DNA of 64,000 bases from Tridacna crocea (Eukaryota > Mollusca > Bivalvia > Cardiida > Cardiidae), in assembly GCA_943736015.1 (NCBI GenBank), contig OX031058.1, forward strand, positions 24,763,001-24,827,000. Reading direction: 5' to 3'. Made by a program: the position numbers and the translations under genes. Under the pieces are notes generated by a model. It did not search any database. It was not told the origin of the DNA and saw only the letters and a list, made by a program, of their open reading frames with translations. Shown here piece after piece: positions 51,209-63,200 of the stretch; positions within the stretch are counted from its first letter, which is position 1; each line of letters starts with the position of its first letter.

Positions 51209-54200
51209 GTGAGGGACTAGTTAGCAATTTGTCCTTATTTTAGAAATAGATACAACCCAAAATTTAACAATACCTTGGGAGAGGGCTTTTGAAAACATTT
51301 TGGGAAAAGATGAAAGTACAGGTAATAGTTTTTTCTCCTTGTTAGTGCATCAGAGCATCAACAGCTCAAAGTGAGCTTTTGTGATAGTGCAGTGACCATC
51401 GTGTGTCATCCGTATTGCATCATTAACTTTTACTCGAGGTGTGCTCTAGAGGCTACAGTTTCAGTCTGATAGTCATAAACAAAAGAATATTTGTCCTGAT
51501 GATATGTTGGGTGAGTTGCCAGTGGAAAATTTGTCATGCGAGGTCAAAAATTAGATCGGCTAACAAAGTCTTTAAAAGTCTTGTGTACACTCCAGATGCT
51601 CCATTTTCAGTCTAAAAGTCGTGAAAGTTGGTAGAAATGTTTTTTCAGTATGAAATCCCAGACATGTCCAAAAAAGAGTCCTGCCAGGTCACAAAGGAGG
51701 TCACCGGGAAATATCTTTGAAAAACCTTAGGTTGTACACGAGAAGCATCATGTTCATTCCAGTCTTATAATATCTTGTATGAGTTTATAAAAGGTCATGC
51801 TGAATCAAGTAGGATAACCAGGTCAAGACTATTAAAATCTTACTGGAACTGGAGAGGCCACATTTTCTGTCCAATATTCCTGAAAGTTGATCAAAATGAT
51901 TGTCCTGATTATATTTTGGGCAAATTTGAAAATGGGTCAAAAAGTAGGTGTCAAGGTCAAATCTTTGAAAAACATTGTGCACATACTGGAGGTCACATGT
52001 TTAATCATTACTCATGAATGTTGGTCTGACTTGGTCAGAATGTTTATCTTGATGATATCCCCAGTTTGAAAATTGGTTATCTTGGGTTAAAATGTAGGTC
52101 AACATGAAAAGCCTTGTGTATGCTCTAGAGGCATCATTTTCCACCTTAAACTCATGAAGTTGAACAGAATGTCTTGATAGTATCTCTGAGTTCAGAATTT
52201 GATGAATTGAGATGAAAAAACATGTCTCCGAGTCAAATCTTTGAAACACCATATGTACATTCTATAGGCCACATTTTCAGTCAGTGCTCATCAATGCTGG
52301 TCAGAATGGTTGTCTTGATAATAATGTGGAACCCTTTTTAAAAGGTGTAAAAGTAGGTCACCCAATCAAATAAAGAACCCTTGTGTACTCTTCAGAAGCA
52401 ACATTGTCAGTCCAATACTTAGGAAAGTTTGGCAAAATGTATGTCTTTTTTTTGCTCACCTTAGGACATAGTGCTAAAAGTGAGCTATTGTTATCGCCCT
52501 ATGTCCGGCGTTGGGCGTGTAGCATCAATGTCTAGCATCAGGCCCTTTGTCCGGCGTCCGTCATCCATTGTCTGTCGTCCGTCAACAATTTCTTTAAACA
52601 TCCTCTTCTCCTAAACCACGGGGGCCAATCTTGATGAAACTTGGCAGGGATGTTCCTTGGGTAAAGCTCTACTGAAATTGTTCATAGAATTGAATTCCAC
52701 CCTAAACTCTGGTTGCCATGGTAACAAAAGAAAAAAAATACAAAATCTTAAAAAATCTTTTTCTCTGAAACTAGATGGTGTAGAGCTTTGATCTTTGGTC
52801 TGTGGCATCACCTAGTGGACGTCTCCCAAGTTTGTTCAAATGATGCCCCTGGGGTCAAAACTGGCCCCGCCCTGGGGGTCACAAGTTTGAGCATAGGAAC
52901 AAAGAAAGAGAACTTTAAAAATTGTCTCCTCTGAAACTAGATAGCGTAGAGCTTTGATATTTGATAGGTAGCATCTCCTAGTAGACTTCTACCAAGTCTC
53001 TTCAAATGATGCCCCTGGGGTCAAAACTAGTCCCAACCAGGGGGTCTCAAGTTTGAGCATAGGAACAAAAAAGAGAACTTTAAAAATCTTCTCCTCTGAA
53101 AGTAGATGGTGTAGACTTTTGATACTTGATATGTGGCATGTCCTAGTGGACCTCTACTGAGTTTGTTCAAATGATGTCCCTGGGGTCAAAACTGGCCCCA
53201 CCCCGGGGGACACAGGTGTGAGCATAGGAACAAAGAATGAAAACTTTAAAATTCTTCTCCTCTGAAACTTGAAGGCGTAGAGCTTTGATATTTAAAATGT
53301 AACATCTCCTTGTGGACCTCTACCAAGTTTGTTCATATGATGCCCCTGGGGTCAAAACTGGCCCTGCCCCGGGGTTTACAAATTCAAACATAGGAACAAA
53401 GAATGAAAACTTTGATATTCTTCTTCTCCTAATGGACCTCTACGAAGTTTGTTCAAATGATGCCTTTGGGATCAAAATCTTAGAATACAGGAACAAAGAA
53501 GGAAAACTTTTAAAATTCTTCTCTGAAACTTCATGGTATTCTTTGATATTTGGTATGGAGCATCTTCTAGTGGACCTCTACCAAGTTTGTTCATATGATG
53601 CCCCTGGGGTCAAAACTGGCCCTGTCCCAGGGGTCACAAGTTCAAACATAGGAACAAAGAAAGAAAATTTTAAAATTCTTCTCTAAAACTAGAAGGCATA
53701 GAGCTTTGATATTAAGCATGTAGCAATTCCTGATGGACCTTTACCAAGTTTGTTCATATTATGCTATAGTCTCAGGTAAGCGCTCCAGGGCTAATGGCCC
53801 TCTTGTTATGTTACATATACACAATTTTGAGAAATTTTCAGCATAGTAAACAACTAGGTCATATCATCAAAAAACATAGACTATAGCCAGGTCAGCATCA
53901 TTAAACTAAATAAAAATTCCATTTTTAACCCTCGGCATCGCATGGTCTGCCTGTGGCGTATGTCCTAAATAGTCACAGATATATTTTGTTAAGGTATGCA
54001 CCAATTACATGTACATAAGTAACTCCTTGGATAACTGTGTGAGTTCTATTTACATACCTACTTACTTATTAAGCGAAAAGGTCAGAATCAGGTTAAATGA
54101 GAAGGCAACACTATGTTCTCAAAGGTACATAGCCTCAGGGGAGCAAATTAGGGCCACCATTGCCCTCTTGTGTCGCAATATTTTCCTGCTCTTTTGAACT

Positions 54201-57200
54201 ATACTTGATTCGACAAATGCTTTGAAATTAGGGCAGAATAAAATTCATCGTTTGAAAGGGATTTAAAGAAACATAGTAGCTTGAGCACTTCAGTATGAAA
54301 GCTCAATTAACTTTTTACCAAACGGCAAAATTTTAGACTTGTTCAAATTGAAAGCATTTGCAGATGACATTATAAATGTGACATAAATTTAGAAATTCGT
54401 TTTGGGGAGGGTAGAAAATATTGTGGGAAAAGGAGAAAATGCTGGTTGCCAGCATTTTCTCCTTTTCTCATAATGTTTTCAAAAGGCTCTATCCTCAGGG
54501 TTGTGAAAAGTTGGAATTGCGTGGTAAAGATTTAACAGTTCCATAGTTTAACAACTGTTAGGAACTTGAGGGTTACTTTTAAAGGAATCATGGGAAAAGA
54601 GGAAAATGCTGGCTATGAGATACAAATCTAGATAAACTCTAAGAAAGGGTTGGCTTACATAGATGCATTCATTAATACCTAAATGTGCTGTCTCTCGCCT
54701 TGCCCTGTGTCCAAGGAGACATTGGGTGCCATCAGAGTTGATTCAACCACTATACAAGAGTCCTAAGTACACAATCATATTGCAACTTTGTTTTCTTTTT
54801 CATCCCAGGACTTTCTTGAGTAAATACTTTGTATCCTTAATGGTAAACTATGAGTATGAGATGGCGCATGAAGGTAAAAACAGTCACTGAAGTCTGTCTA
54901 TGTATCTCTAAATCTCTGATTACATCTGCTTGTAATTTTACTAGTGAATTTTTACTTAACCCTTTACCACACAATCTGGACTTTTAACAACCTTGAGAAA
55001 AAAAGACATGAAAATATTGTGGGAAAAGGAGTTAATGCTGGTCACCAGTATTTTCTCCTTTTGCAACAATGTTTTCTACACGATCAAAGAAAACTTTTGC
55101 AATTAAAGTCACATTTGGTTTGTTGTCTGCATATGCTTTTGAATTGGACAAGCCAACAATTCTGTTGTGTAGTAAAGAATAAACAAAGACTGATGACTTA
55201 AAATGTAATCATGTCTATGGATGTTGCAGAATTGTTGACTCGAGGGTCCTCCCTACACACCTATATAGAGAAATACCTTGCTGGAGAAAGGGACTTTGAG
55301 GTAGCCCCACATATTGAAGGTCCATGGGAGAGCATTCAACATGTTTTACCTGACGTAACTGATGTAAAGAAAACAGAAAAAGTTATCGCACACCCAGACC
55401 TTTTTTACAAAGGACAGATAGACTGCCTAGCAGCTTATAGGTGACTTGCAAACCCTACTAATTTTAGACCTCCTTTACCTCTCAACAAGAGGACAAGATC
55501 TATGACTAGTCCATATTAAAAGTGTTTGCAGATGACAAGTTGAGTATTACTCGATGACTGAACTTCGTTCTGATTGATTGATTAAATTTGACAACTTTGG
55601 TCATATTACAAAAGTCACTGAACCTACGATTGTGTTTCCTGTCTTCTCACACCAGTATTAACATAACTTTCTTTCAAAGTCATCGACTACTTTCTCACAT
55701 GCATCTGAGTTTAGAGGCAAAAATAGAAAGTACTGGTATGTTTGTCTCGACCAGGTATTGAGCTCACGACCACTGAGTTGCAATTCCAATACACTTACCA
55801 CTGAGCTACCCAGGTGGGCAGTTTTGTTTAAAAGGGTAGGAAACATTGGAGGGAAAAGGAGACAATGCTGACTACAAGCATTCCACCTTTCTTTCAAATG
55901 TGACTCATCATGTGACCTTCTGGGAACTGCGAAAAGTGTCAACTGTGGTCAGACTGCACAAATTGAGCAAGCCGACAAGGATTTACATTTTTTGCTTTTA
56001 TATTTTTTGTATGAAAAGTGGTTATCGTACAATGTTATACAACCTTTTTGAACTATCAACTTAAATCGACCACCACTATCTTTGGTCTGTTTTCATTTAA
56101 TTGATGTACGGAATTCCCAGATTGTCCCTTTTGGCATAATGGGTCACAAATGTTTGGAAAGCCTTTTCCTGCGGGGTTTTTATGCTTCCTGAAGGGCGAG
56201 CATATAGTCGCCGCTTGGTCTGTCCGTCCGTCTGTCTTTCCGTCCGAAGCCATTTCTCCACAACCCCTGAATCATATTGGATAAAACTTCATATATGAAC
56301 TCCTTAGGGTAATGCGCCGACATATCTTTCCCACTTTTTCCATTTGACCCCGTGTCATGAAAAAAAGGGGCTTAATGCAAAATTGCATTTTTCACTGATA
56401 TCTCATTCAGTTTTTGTCAAAATTTCATGAAACTTCATGGTTGTATTCTTTATGGAAAGATTCAGCATTATGCCCTTGCTATTTTTAATCTAGGTGTTTT
56501 TTAAGTTGACGTTCTGTCACGGAAAAAGGGGGTTTCTTGCAAAATTCCAATCTTTACTAATGTTTCATTCAGTCTTGGTCAAAATTTCATTTAACTTCAT
56601 GGTTATATTGTTTTTTTCAAAGTTTCACCATGTGCTCTTGTTTCTTTATCTATGTGTTTTTCAATTTGACCCTCTGTCATGGAAAAAGGGGGTTTCTTGT
56701 AAAATCTGTCCTTCCTTCCGTCTGTCCAAAGCCATTTCTCCACAACCCCTGGACCAATTGGATAAAACTTCATATATGAACTCTTTAGGGTAATGCACCG
56801 ACCTATCTTTGCCACTTTTTCCATTTGACCCCATGTCATGAAAAAAAGGGGCTTAATGCAAAATTGCATTTTTCACTAATATCTCATTCAGTTTTAGTCA
56901 AAATTTCATGAAACTTCATGGTTATATTCTTTATGGAAAGATTCAGCATATGCTTTTGCTATTTTTAATCTAGGCGTTTTTTTAAGTTGATGTTCTGTCA
57001 TGGAAAAAGGGGGTTTCTAGCAAAATTCCAATCTTTACTAATGTTTCATTCAGTCTTGGTCAAAATTTCATTTAACTTCATGGTTATATTGTTTTTTCAA
57101 AGTTTCACTATGTGCTCTTGTTTCTTTATCTATGTGTTTTTCAATTTGACCCTCTGTCATGGAAAAGGGGGGTTTCTTGTAAAATGCCAAGGAAAAAGGG

Positions 57201-59801
57201 GCCTTAATGCAAAATTGCAATTTTTACTAATACCTCATTAGTTATTGTCAAAATTTCGTGAAACTTCAATGTTATATCTTGTTTTACAAGTTTCATAATG
57301 TGCCCTTGTTATTTTCAATCTATCAATTATTAATAAGCAAATACCTCTTTCCTGGTTTCTCAATTTGAGGCTGCATCACGGTAAAAGGGGACTTCATGGA
57401 AAAAATTGTTTTTCACTTGTATCTTCTACATCTTTGTTCAAAATTTTGTGAAATTTCAAATCTGAACTTGTTGGAACGTTGCCCAGGTACCTCTCTTCCG
57501 GTTTCTCAATTTCAGGCAGTGTCACGGAAAAAGGGGCTTCATGTAAAAAATCGTTTTATGTAATATTTACTACATGAATGCCCAAAATTTTATGAAATTT
57601 CGAACTTTGAATTATTATTAAAAAATGCCACAAATCACACACCACTTGTATTTATTTCAATGATGCAGTATTGCCTTATGGGAAAAGAGCTTACTGGGCT
57701 TATTTTCCTCTACAAGTTTGTGTTGGCCATCTCTAAGATAGTAATTGCCTTTTCAATTCAATTTTTGAGGAGCATGAACAGGTCCTCTTAGGATAAAAGA
57801 AGTAAATTTGTATCAATTTCATATATTTGATGACGAGCACTTGTTCGGGGAGCATAACCCGTCTCTTACGGCTCTTGTTTGGGAAATGTTCAAGCTTGTA
57901 CAAATCACACAGTGGACAAAACTGTGAAGAAGTGTGGCTAGTACCAGTGAAATCTAGGAAATACCTGAATAAGCAAGCTGTTGCTGTGATATAACTGAAA
58001 TAATTTTGAAAGTGGCATAAAATATCATCCAATCAAATCGACTAAATTTCTTACCAAGTAAAACATAAATGACGATAAAGTCAAGATTGCATGACAGAGT
58101 TAACCCATTACCACACAATTCCTACTTTTGATGCCCCTGAGAAAGAAGCCTTTAGAAAACATTGTGGGAAAAGGAGAAAATGCTGGTAACCAGCATTTTC
58201 TCCTTTTCCCACAATGTTTCCTACCCTTCACAAAACAAATTTCAAATGTTCAGTCACTTTTATTTTGTCGTCTGCAAATGCTTTCAATTTGGACCAGTCT
58301 AAGATATTTTTCTTTGGTAATGGGTTAAACCCCCTTTTCACAGAGCATGACTGATATATTTTGTATTTGTAGAAGTGATATTCAATATATTTCGTATTTG
58401 TAGAAGTGGTATTCAATATATTTCGTATTTGTAGAAGTGGTATTCAATATATTTCGTATTTGTAGAAGTGGTATTCAATATATTTGATATTTGTAGAAGT
58501 TGTATTCAATATGTTTTGTATTTGTAGAAATGACATCAGTGTGATTGAATGGAAAGTGTCTACCAAGCCTAAACTCACATTAAGTCAAACTTACGATTAC
58601 CCCTTGCAAGTCGCAGCCTATTTGGGTGCTTTGAATCGTTCTGGAGTTTTGAAACGCCTCGAGGTAAATTAGTTTAGTACTTCATGGTGAAAAGAAAATA
58701 TGTATGTGTATTACCTTGTTGTATGCAAATGAAGATTAGGTTAATCAAAACTGATGTTTGATTAGATTTGGTATACAGTGGCTTATTAACAAAAACTGGT
58801 TACCGTATTGACATGACTTTTTACAACCCCACAAGAGCACAATACACTGCTAAAAATATACAGTCAGACATAAGTTAAGCATCACCAAAACTGACCAGCA
58901 ATAGCCCATGTGCCTAGACTAGCATTACTCATGCCCACAAATTGCCATTACTGGGCTTCAGAAAGTTTTCTCGTTGCCATCCTTTCATTTGGCTCATAAA
59001 GCAGCCTGTTACTTCTCTAGTGGGTCTGTGCATAGCTTGAAAATATACCAAATTAAGGTTATCCATTAAAAAAAAAAAATATGACTAAATTTGTTTGGGT
59101 GATGCTTAACTTATGTCTGACTGTATATATAGCATGGAAGAAAATGGCAATTCTTAATTATAGCAATAGTTCTATAGACTATGACATTAGTCAAAACACT
59201 CCAAAGGATGGATTTTCTTCACCTTTAACTATTTTATTTACAGCATTAAATTTTCATGAAAAAATGATGTGTGGAAAATCAAAGTAGCTAAACATTCTAC
59301 CAAATAATCCAGTGTTTTACTGATGTTGAGAAGGAAGGCATTTTGAAAAGATTGTAGGAAAAAGACAAAATACTGGTAAGCATCATTATAGGCATCCAAA
59401 AGTTTGTCCTCTTCTTATTAAAGTTCCAGGTAGAGGGAGTGAGTTTGATTTCAGAATAGGGCCTCAAAGAGAAAAACCTACATGTAATGACTTTAATAAT
59501 AATGACCAACACTCCCTCTCATCTGGAGCCTTGGCTTATGCGTTTAGCATGGAAAAGCCTATACAATTTGTTGTCTTGTGAAGAGCCAAGGCTGCTGCTG
59601 GAAAAGGAGCTATTTCTAACTTCTTTTTTTCAGGTTCCTAACCTTACAACTGGAGTTATTGTAGTAGCATATGAAGATGGGGAACCAGCAACTGTACATG
59701 TAATGAGTGAGAGGATTTGTAACAAATACTGGGGTCGATGGAAGGAAAGGCTCTTTCACTACTGGGCATTGCAATACCAAAAGATGTTACATGTATCATG
59801 A
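50245..59801 (+). CDS. MGME1: MGME1, mitochondrial genome maintenance exonuclease 1, 4 coding exons, complete
   Basis: Exons 50245-51208, 55230-55440, 58528-58663 and 59634-59801 join in frame to 492 residues. MGME1 is a mitochondrial PD-(D/E)xK single-strand DNase that trims flaps during mtDNA replication and turnover. The N-terminus (MAFCRSIGSLRIIQNFSSAF) is basic, hydroxylated and free of Asp/Glu, as expected for a mitochondrial targeting peptide. Residues about 48-235 are a Lys/Ser/Thr-rich linker not recalled from vertebrate MGME1 (344 residues in human). The nuclease region starts at LPSVT (280-284) and carries KW...ELG, SIQHVLPDV, the first acidic residue D386 (GQIDC), the E399-W-K401 pair (VIEWKVS), PLQVAAYLGALN and IVVAYEDG. 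Human MGME1 has Asp where this protein has E399, an exchange allowed in the superfamily. The Met is in a good context (G at -3, G at +4). Lies head to head with ZNF830. Confidence 0.94.
51345..52447 (+). mobile_element. Modular element, core type D
   Basis: Opens with AGCTCAAAGTGAGCTTTTG; diverged ~160-bp units with AGTCTTGTGTACACTC and CACATTTTCAGTC. It runs straight into the next element and has no CTCTTGTT end of its own. In MGME1 intron 1. Confidence 0.75.
52453..53807 (+). mobile_element. Modular CTCTTGTT-type element, core type F
   Basis: TTGCTCACCTTAGGACATAG start, GGCCCTCTTGTT end. Units of ~165 bp with GGGGTCAAAACTGGCCC. Same core as 40525-42453, in direct orientation with MGME1. 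Confidence 0.87.
54307..54535 (-). repeat. Family A MITE, inverted
   Basis: Arms carry the pair CTGGTTGCC / AGC; outer arm CTCATAATG diverged. Confidence 0.87.
54956..55184 (+). repeat. Family A MITE
   Basis: Full copy ending 45 bp before MGME1 coding exon 2. Confidence 0.85.
55230..55440 (+). CDS. MGME1: MGME1 coding exon 2
   Basis: Acceptor GGATGTTGCAG, donor GTGACT, phase 1 to 2. Holds LLTRGSSLHTYIEKYL, ESIQHVLPDV and catalytic Asp in GQIDCLAAY. Confidence 0.95.
55634..55819 (-). repeat. SINE family S2, shortened copy
   Basis: Minus-strand head GGTAGCTCAGTGGTAAGTG; distal half missing. Confidence 0.75.
56180..57880 (+). mobile_element. Modular CTCTTGTT-type element, core type K
   Basis: Starts near CCTGAAGGGCGAGCATATAG, ends CTTACGGCTCTTGTTT. 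The core includes a 482-bp direct duplication (56251 and 56733 start the same CATTTCTCCACAACCCCTG) and repeats of GGAAAAAGGGGGTTTCTTG. In MGME1 intron 2. Confidence 0.8.
57925..58030 (+). repeat. SINE S1 3' fragment
   Basis: Body end only: GATATAACTGAAATAATTTT, as in 697-990. Confidence 0.55.
58100..58328 (+). repeat. Family A MITE, near consensus
   Basis: TTAACCCATTACCACAC to TTGGTAATGGGTTAA; ends about 25 bp before the 31-bp splice-site array. Confidence 0.9.
58350..58537 (+). repeat. 31-bp tandem repeat carrying six copies of a 3' splice site
   Basis: Unit TATTCAATATATTTCGTATT plus TGTAGAAGTGG. The TGTAG acceptors end at 58372, 58403, 58434, 58465, 58496 and 58527, exactly 31 bp apart. 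The last is the acceptor of MGME1 exon 3, and the unit runs about 6 bp into that exon (GAAATGA versus GAAGTGG). Confidence 0.93.
58528..58663 (+). CDS. MGME1: MGME1 coding exon 3 (ExK motif)
   Basis: Phase 2 to 0, donor GTAAAT. Encodes NDISVIEWKVSTKPK and PLQVAAYLGALN. Its acceptor TTTGTAG is the last of six tandem copies. Confidence 0.95.
58861..59123. repeat. Tc1-type MITE
   Basis: Terminal inverted repeats CAGTCAGACATAAGTTAAGC and complement (26 bp matched), flanked by TA on both sides; 263 bp, non-coding. In MGME1 intron 3. Confidence 0.9.
59421..59530. repeat. GAGCTCC MITE, copy 5, hairpin lost
   Basis: Ends TTCCAGGTAGAGGGAGTGA and CACTCCCTCTCATCTGGAG, but only 110 bp; the central palindrome is gone. 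Confidence 0.75.
59634..59801 (+). CDS. MGME1: MGME1 coding exon 4 (C-terminus)
   Basis: Acceptor CTTTTTTCAG, phase 0. Encodes GVIVVAYEDGEPATVHVM, YWGRWKERL and ends TGA. A long repeat element begins 24 bp after the stop codon. Confidence 0.95.
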   Translation, partial: VPNLTTGVIVVAYEDGEPATVHVMSERICNKYWGRWKERLFHYWALQYQKMLHVS

Positions 59802-60833
59802 CCTTCATAATTATGATCTTGTAATTAGCTCATCTTAGCACAAAGTGCTAAAGGCGAGCTATTATGATCACCCTGTATCTGGCGTCTGTCGTCCAGCGTT
59901 TGTCAACATTTTCTTTAAACATCTTCTCCTCCTAAACCACTGGGTCAGTCTTGATGAAACTTGGCAGGGGTGTTCCCTGGGTGAAGCCCTACCAAAATTG
60001 TTCAAAGAATTGAATTCGACCCATAACTCTTGTTGCCATGGCTACAAAAAAAAAAAAAAAATCCTTGAAAATCGTCTTCTTTGAAACTAGGTGTAGAGCT
60101 TTGATATTTGGTATGTGGCATTTCCTAGTGGACCTCTACCAAGTTTGTTCAAATGATGCCCCGGGGGTCAAAACTGGCCCTACCCCAGGAGTCACAAATT
60201 TGAGCATAGGAACAAAGACGGAAAACTTTAAAAATCTTCTCTGAAACTAGATGGCATAGAGCTTTGATATTTCGTATGTGGCATCTCTTAGTGGACCTCT
60301 ACCAGATTTCTTCAAATGATGCCCCTTAGGTCAAAACTGGCCCAAGTTGCCGCCCAACCCCAGAGGACACAAGTTTGAGGATAGGAACAAAGAAGGAAAT
60401 CTTTAAAAATCTTCTCCTCAGAAATTTGGATGCGTAAAGCTTTGATATTTGGTAAATAGCATCTCCTAGTTGACCTCAACCAAGTTTGTTCACATGATGC
60501 CCCTGGGGTCAAAATTCCCAGGGGTTACAAGTTACATAGGAACAAAGAATGAAAACTTTAAATTCTTCTCAAAAACTGAAATGCATAGTTTTGATATTTG
60601 GCAAGTTTGTTCATATGATGCCCTTGGAGTCAAAACTGACCCAGCCACGAGGGTTATAAGTTCAAAAACAGGAACAAAGAGGTAAACTTTAATAAATTTC
60701 TTCTCTGAAACTTGATGGTGCAGAGCTTTGATATTGGATATGTAGCATCTTCTAGTGGACCTCTACCAAGTTTGTTCATATGATGCCCCTGGGGTTAAAA
60801 CTAGCCCTGCTCCAGGGGTCACAAGTTCAAACA

Positions 60834-61032
60834 TTATGGGAAAATATAACAGAATGCAATATTAAAGGCTCAATAGGTACGATAAAAACATACTGGTCAG
60901 GTCTTAAAATTGTTTACTTCCATACATAAATATTGAACGAAGCAGACCATTATAGAAATATACAATATTCAATATTTCCCAAATAAAAAGTCTCCCTATA
61001 TAAATATTGTATTCTGTTATATTTTCCCATAA
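60834..61032. repeat. MITE with TTATGGGAAAATATAAC inverted ends
   Basis: 30-bp inverted ends with one mismatch in ~30 (TTATGGGAAAATATAACAGA and complement); interior AT-rich. Confidence 0.88.
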
Positions 61033-61037
61033 ATAAA
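61032..61037 (+). promoter_or_regulatory. Candidate poly(A) signal of MGME1
   Basis: AATAAA at the right end of a small MITE inside the repeat element downstream of the stop. No AATAAA is seen between the stop codon and the element, so a repeat-supplied signal is possible; not proven. Confidence 0.25.
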
Positions 61038-61789
61038 GGATTAAAGAAAGGCTAGAGGGAACATCAATTCACATTTTAAAAGTAATATTTATCAGTAGCA
61101 AAAGAATAGGTGAACACACACACCCCACTCCCTGTCAGAGTCCAAACATTGGAGTAAGGTTAAGTTAAGTAGACAGTTTAAAGTTCATCACATAAAACAT
61201 AAGGGAAATAAAGCTGTAGTCTCGTGTGAGCACTCCAAGGCCAATGGCCCTCTTGTTTTGTTTTAGTTTCAATTGTACATTGTTAATGATATCAATTACA
61301 AAGCTGGAAACAGTTTGACGCTTCTGTTATTTAAATCCCAATACTCCCCTCTGGCCCAGAGATCAACCACACTCCACGAAACAGAAATTTTAGAGTTGTT
61401 CTTTTTATAAGCATCGTAAAGGACAAACTAAATATGTCTTCAATGAAAACTTTGTTGAAAAAGAGAGTGCTTGTAACCATGTTTTCTCTTTTTCCAGCTG
61501 TTTTCATAGGGACGTTAAAAACATAAAAAGGTATTGCATATGGAATTAGAAAATCCCCATTGGTAGGTGTGAAAAGTTCATGTGTAAGGCACAGCAGTGT
61601 CCAAGCCTTATGCTTGGTGAAATGAAGACTAAGTGCATATACATGTAAAACATTTTCCATGCTCAACTCAGCTGAGCTTAAAATTTTTTAACAATACAGA
61701 ATTGATGGTAATACACAGAACAACGCGCTTAACTTTTTTAACACTTCTCTCCATCTCATTTAAGTCATATTATAAAGTCCTTATTTGTC

Positions 61790-62705
61790 TTTTTAGGTCA
61801 CCTGCGCTTTAAGTGGTTTTGTGATTGTGCTGTCAACTTTTATCTTTAGTAAGCTCTGGATACTCAGTCTGATACTCATGAAACTTGGTCAGAATGTTTA
61901 TCTTGATATTTTGGGCAAGTTTGAAAATGAGTCATATTGGGTCAAAAACTAGGTCAAATCTTAGAAAAACCTTGTATGTGCTATAGTGGAATCATTTTTA
62001 GTCCAAAACTCTTGACACTGGATCAGAATGTTTGTCTAGCTGATATCCTAGAAAACTTTGAAAACTGGTTATTTTGTTCAAAGCCAGGTCACTGTCTGAA
62101 ATGGGTCATACCTGGTCAAAACCTATGTCACTGGGTCAAATCTTAGAAAAAGTTTGTGTATGGACTAGAAGCCACATTTTCAGTCCAAAACTCTTGAAAG
62201 CTAGTCAGAATATTTGTCTTGAAGATATCTCGAACAAGCTTGAAAATGGGTCATGTTGGGTTAAAAAATTAGGTCACCAGGTCAAATCTTAGAAAAACCT
62301 TGTGTATGCTCTAGAGGGTACATTTTCAGCCCAATAGTCTTGAGAGTTAGAATGTTTGTTTTGATTATATCTTGGGTGAGTTCGAAAATGGGACATGTCT
62401 GGTCAAAAAGTAGGTCACTTGGTCAAATTTTAGAAAAACCTAATGTTCTTGCAGGAAGCCACATTTTCTATCTAATATTCATGAAAGTTGGTCAGAATCT
62501 TTGATTTGGTAAGACCTACAATTAGAAAATCGGCTATGCTAGGCTGAAAAGCAGGTCACTGACAAAAATCCTAGAAAAAGACTTTGCACAAGCATGAGGC
62601 CAAAATTTCAGTCCAACACCTACAAAAACTTGTCTGTCATAATGCCCTGAAAGAGAATGAAAATGGGTCATTTTTTTGAAGTTTGAGCTAAAAAAAGCTC
62701 AGTTA
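61790..62705 (+). mobile_element. Modular element, core type D, degenerate ends
   Basis: Opens near AGGTCACCTGCGCTTTAAG; units carry GGTCAAATCTTAGAAAAACC and TTGGTCAGAATGTTT. Ends near AGTTTGAGCTAAAAAAAGC; no CTCTTGTT. Confidence 0.72.
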
Positions 62706-62861
62706 ACTTAAGTTTAGCAGTGGCCCAGGAAAGAAAGGAATAAGTGAGCTGTTGCCATTATTGAAATACTATTCAAGTGGTGTGTAACTAAACATTCCTA
62801 CAAATCTAGATACTCTCAAAGACCAAACAGTTGTTGTTTTCATTCAATTTTTGTCAAGCCC

Positions 62862-63075
62862 TATAGCTTAGTCAGTTTGGCACAGGGATTGAAAGCAAGG
62901 TGTTGCATGCTCCATTCTCTGGCCACTTTCATACCAAGGATTGCTGATAGTCATTGCAAAAGAATTCATCCCTTTTTAACTGCTAAGCATCGTTTTGATG
63001 ATGTTTATGCGTCATCTGCTTTCCCAGAAGAATAGATGGATGGAAATTCAGTGCACACAAAATACTTTCATCATT
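62862..63075 (+). repeat. SINE family S1, diverged
   Basis: Head TATAGCTTAGTCAGTTTGG and body CCAAGGATTGCTGATAGTCA; tail eroded. Confidence 0.65.
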
Positions 63076-63200
63076 TGTGAGTTTGACCTGTAAAGTCAAG
63101 TCCAAATGATCCATCTGTCATCCTGCAAATCAATGGGTTAATTTTTTACCATACATGTTTTTAGACTTTTACATTTTGTAGCATTTCGGAGATAACATGC

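Larger units (their letters stand above)
59825..61257 (+). mobile_element. Modular CTCTTGTT-type element, core type F, with nested MITE
   Basis: TTAGCTCATCTTAGCACAAA start, GGCCCTCTTGTT end. About six ~165-bp units. A 199-bp MITE (60834-61032) is inserted near the end. Begins 24 bp after the MGME1 stop codon. Confidence 0.87.
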
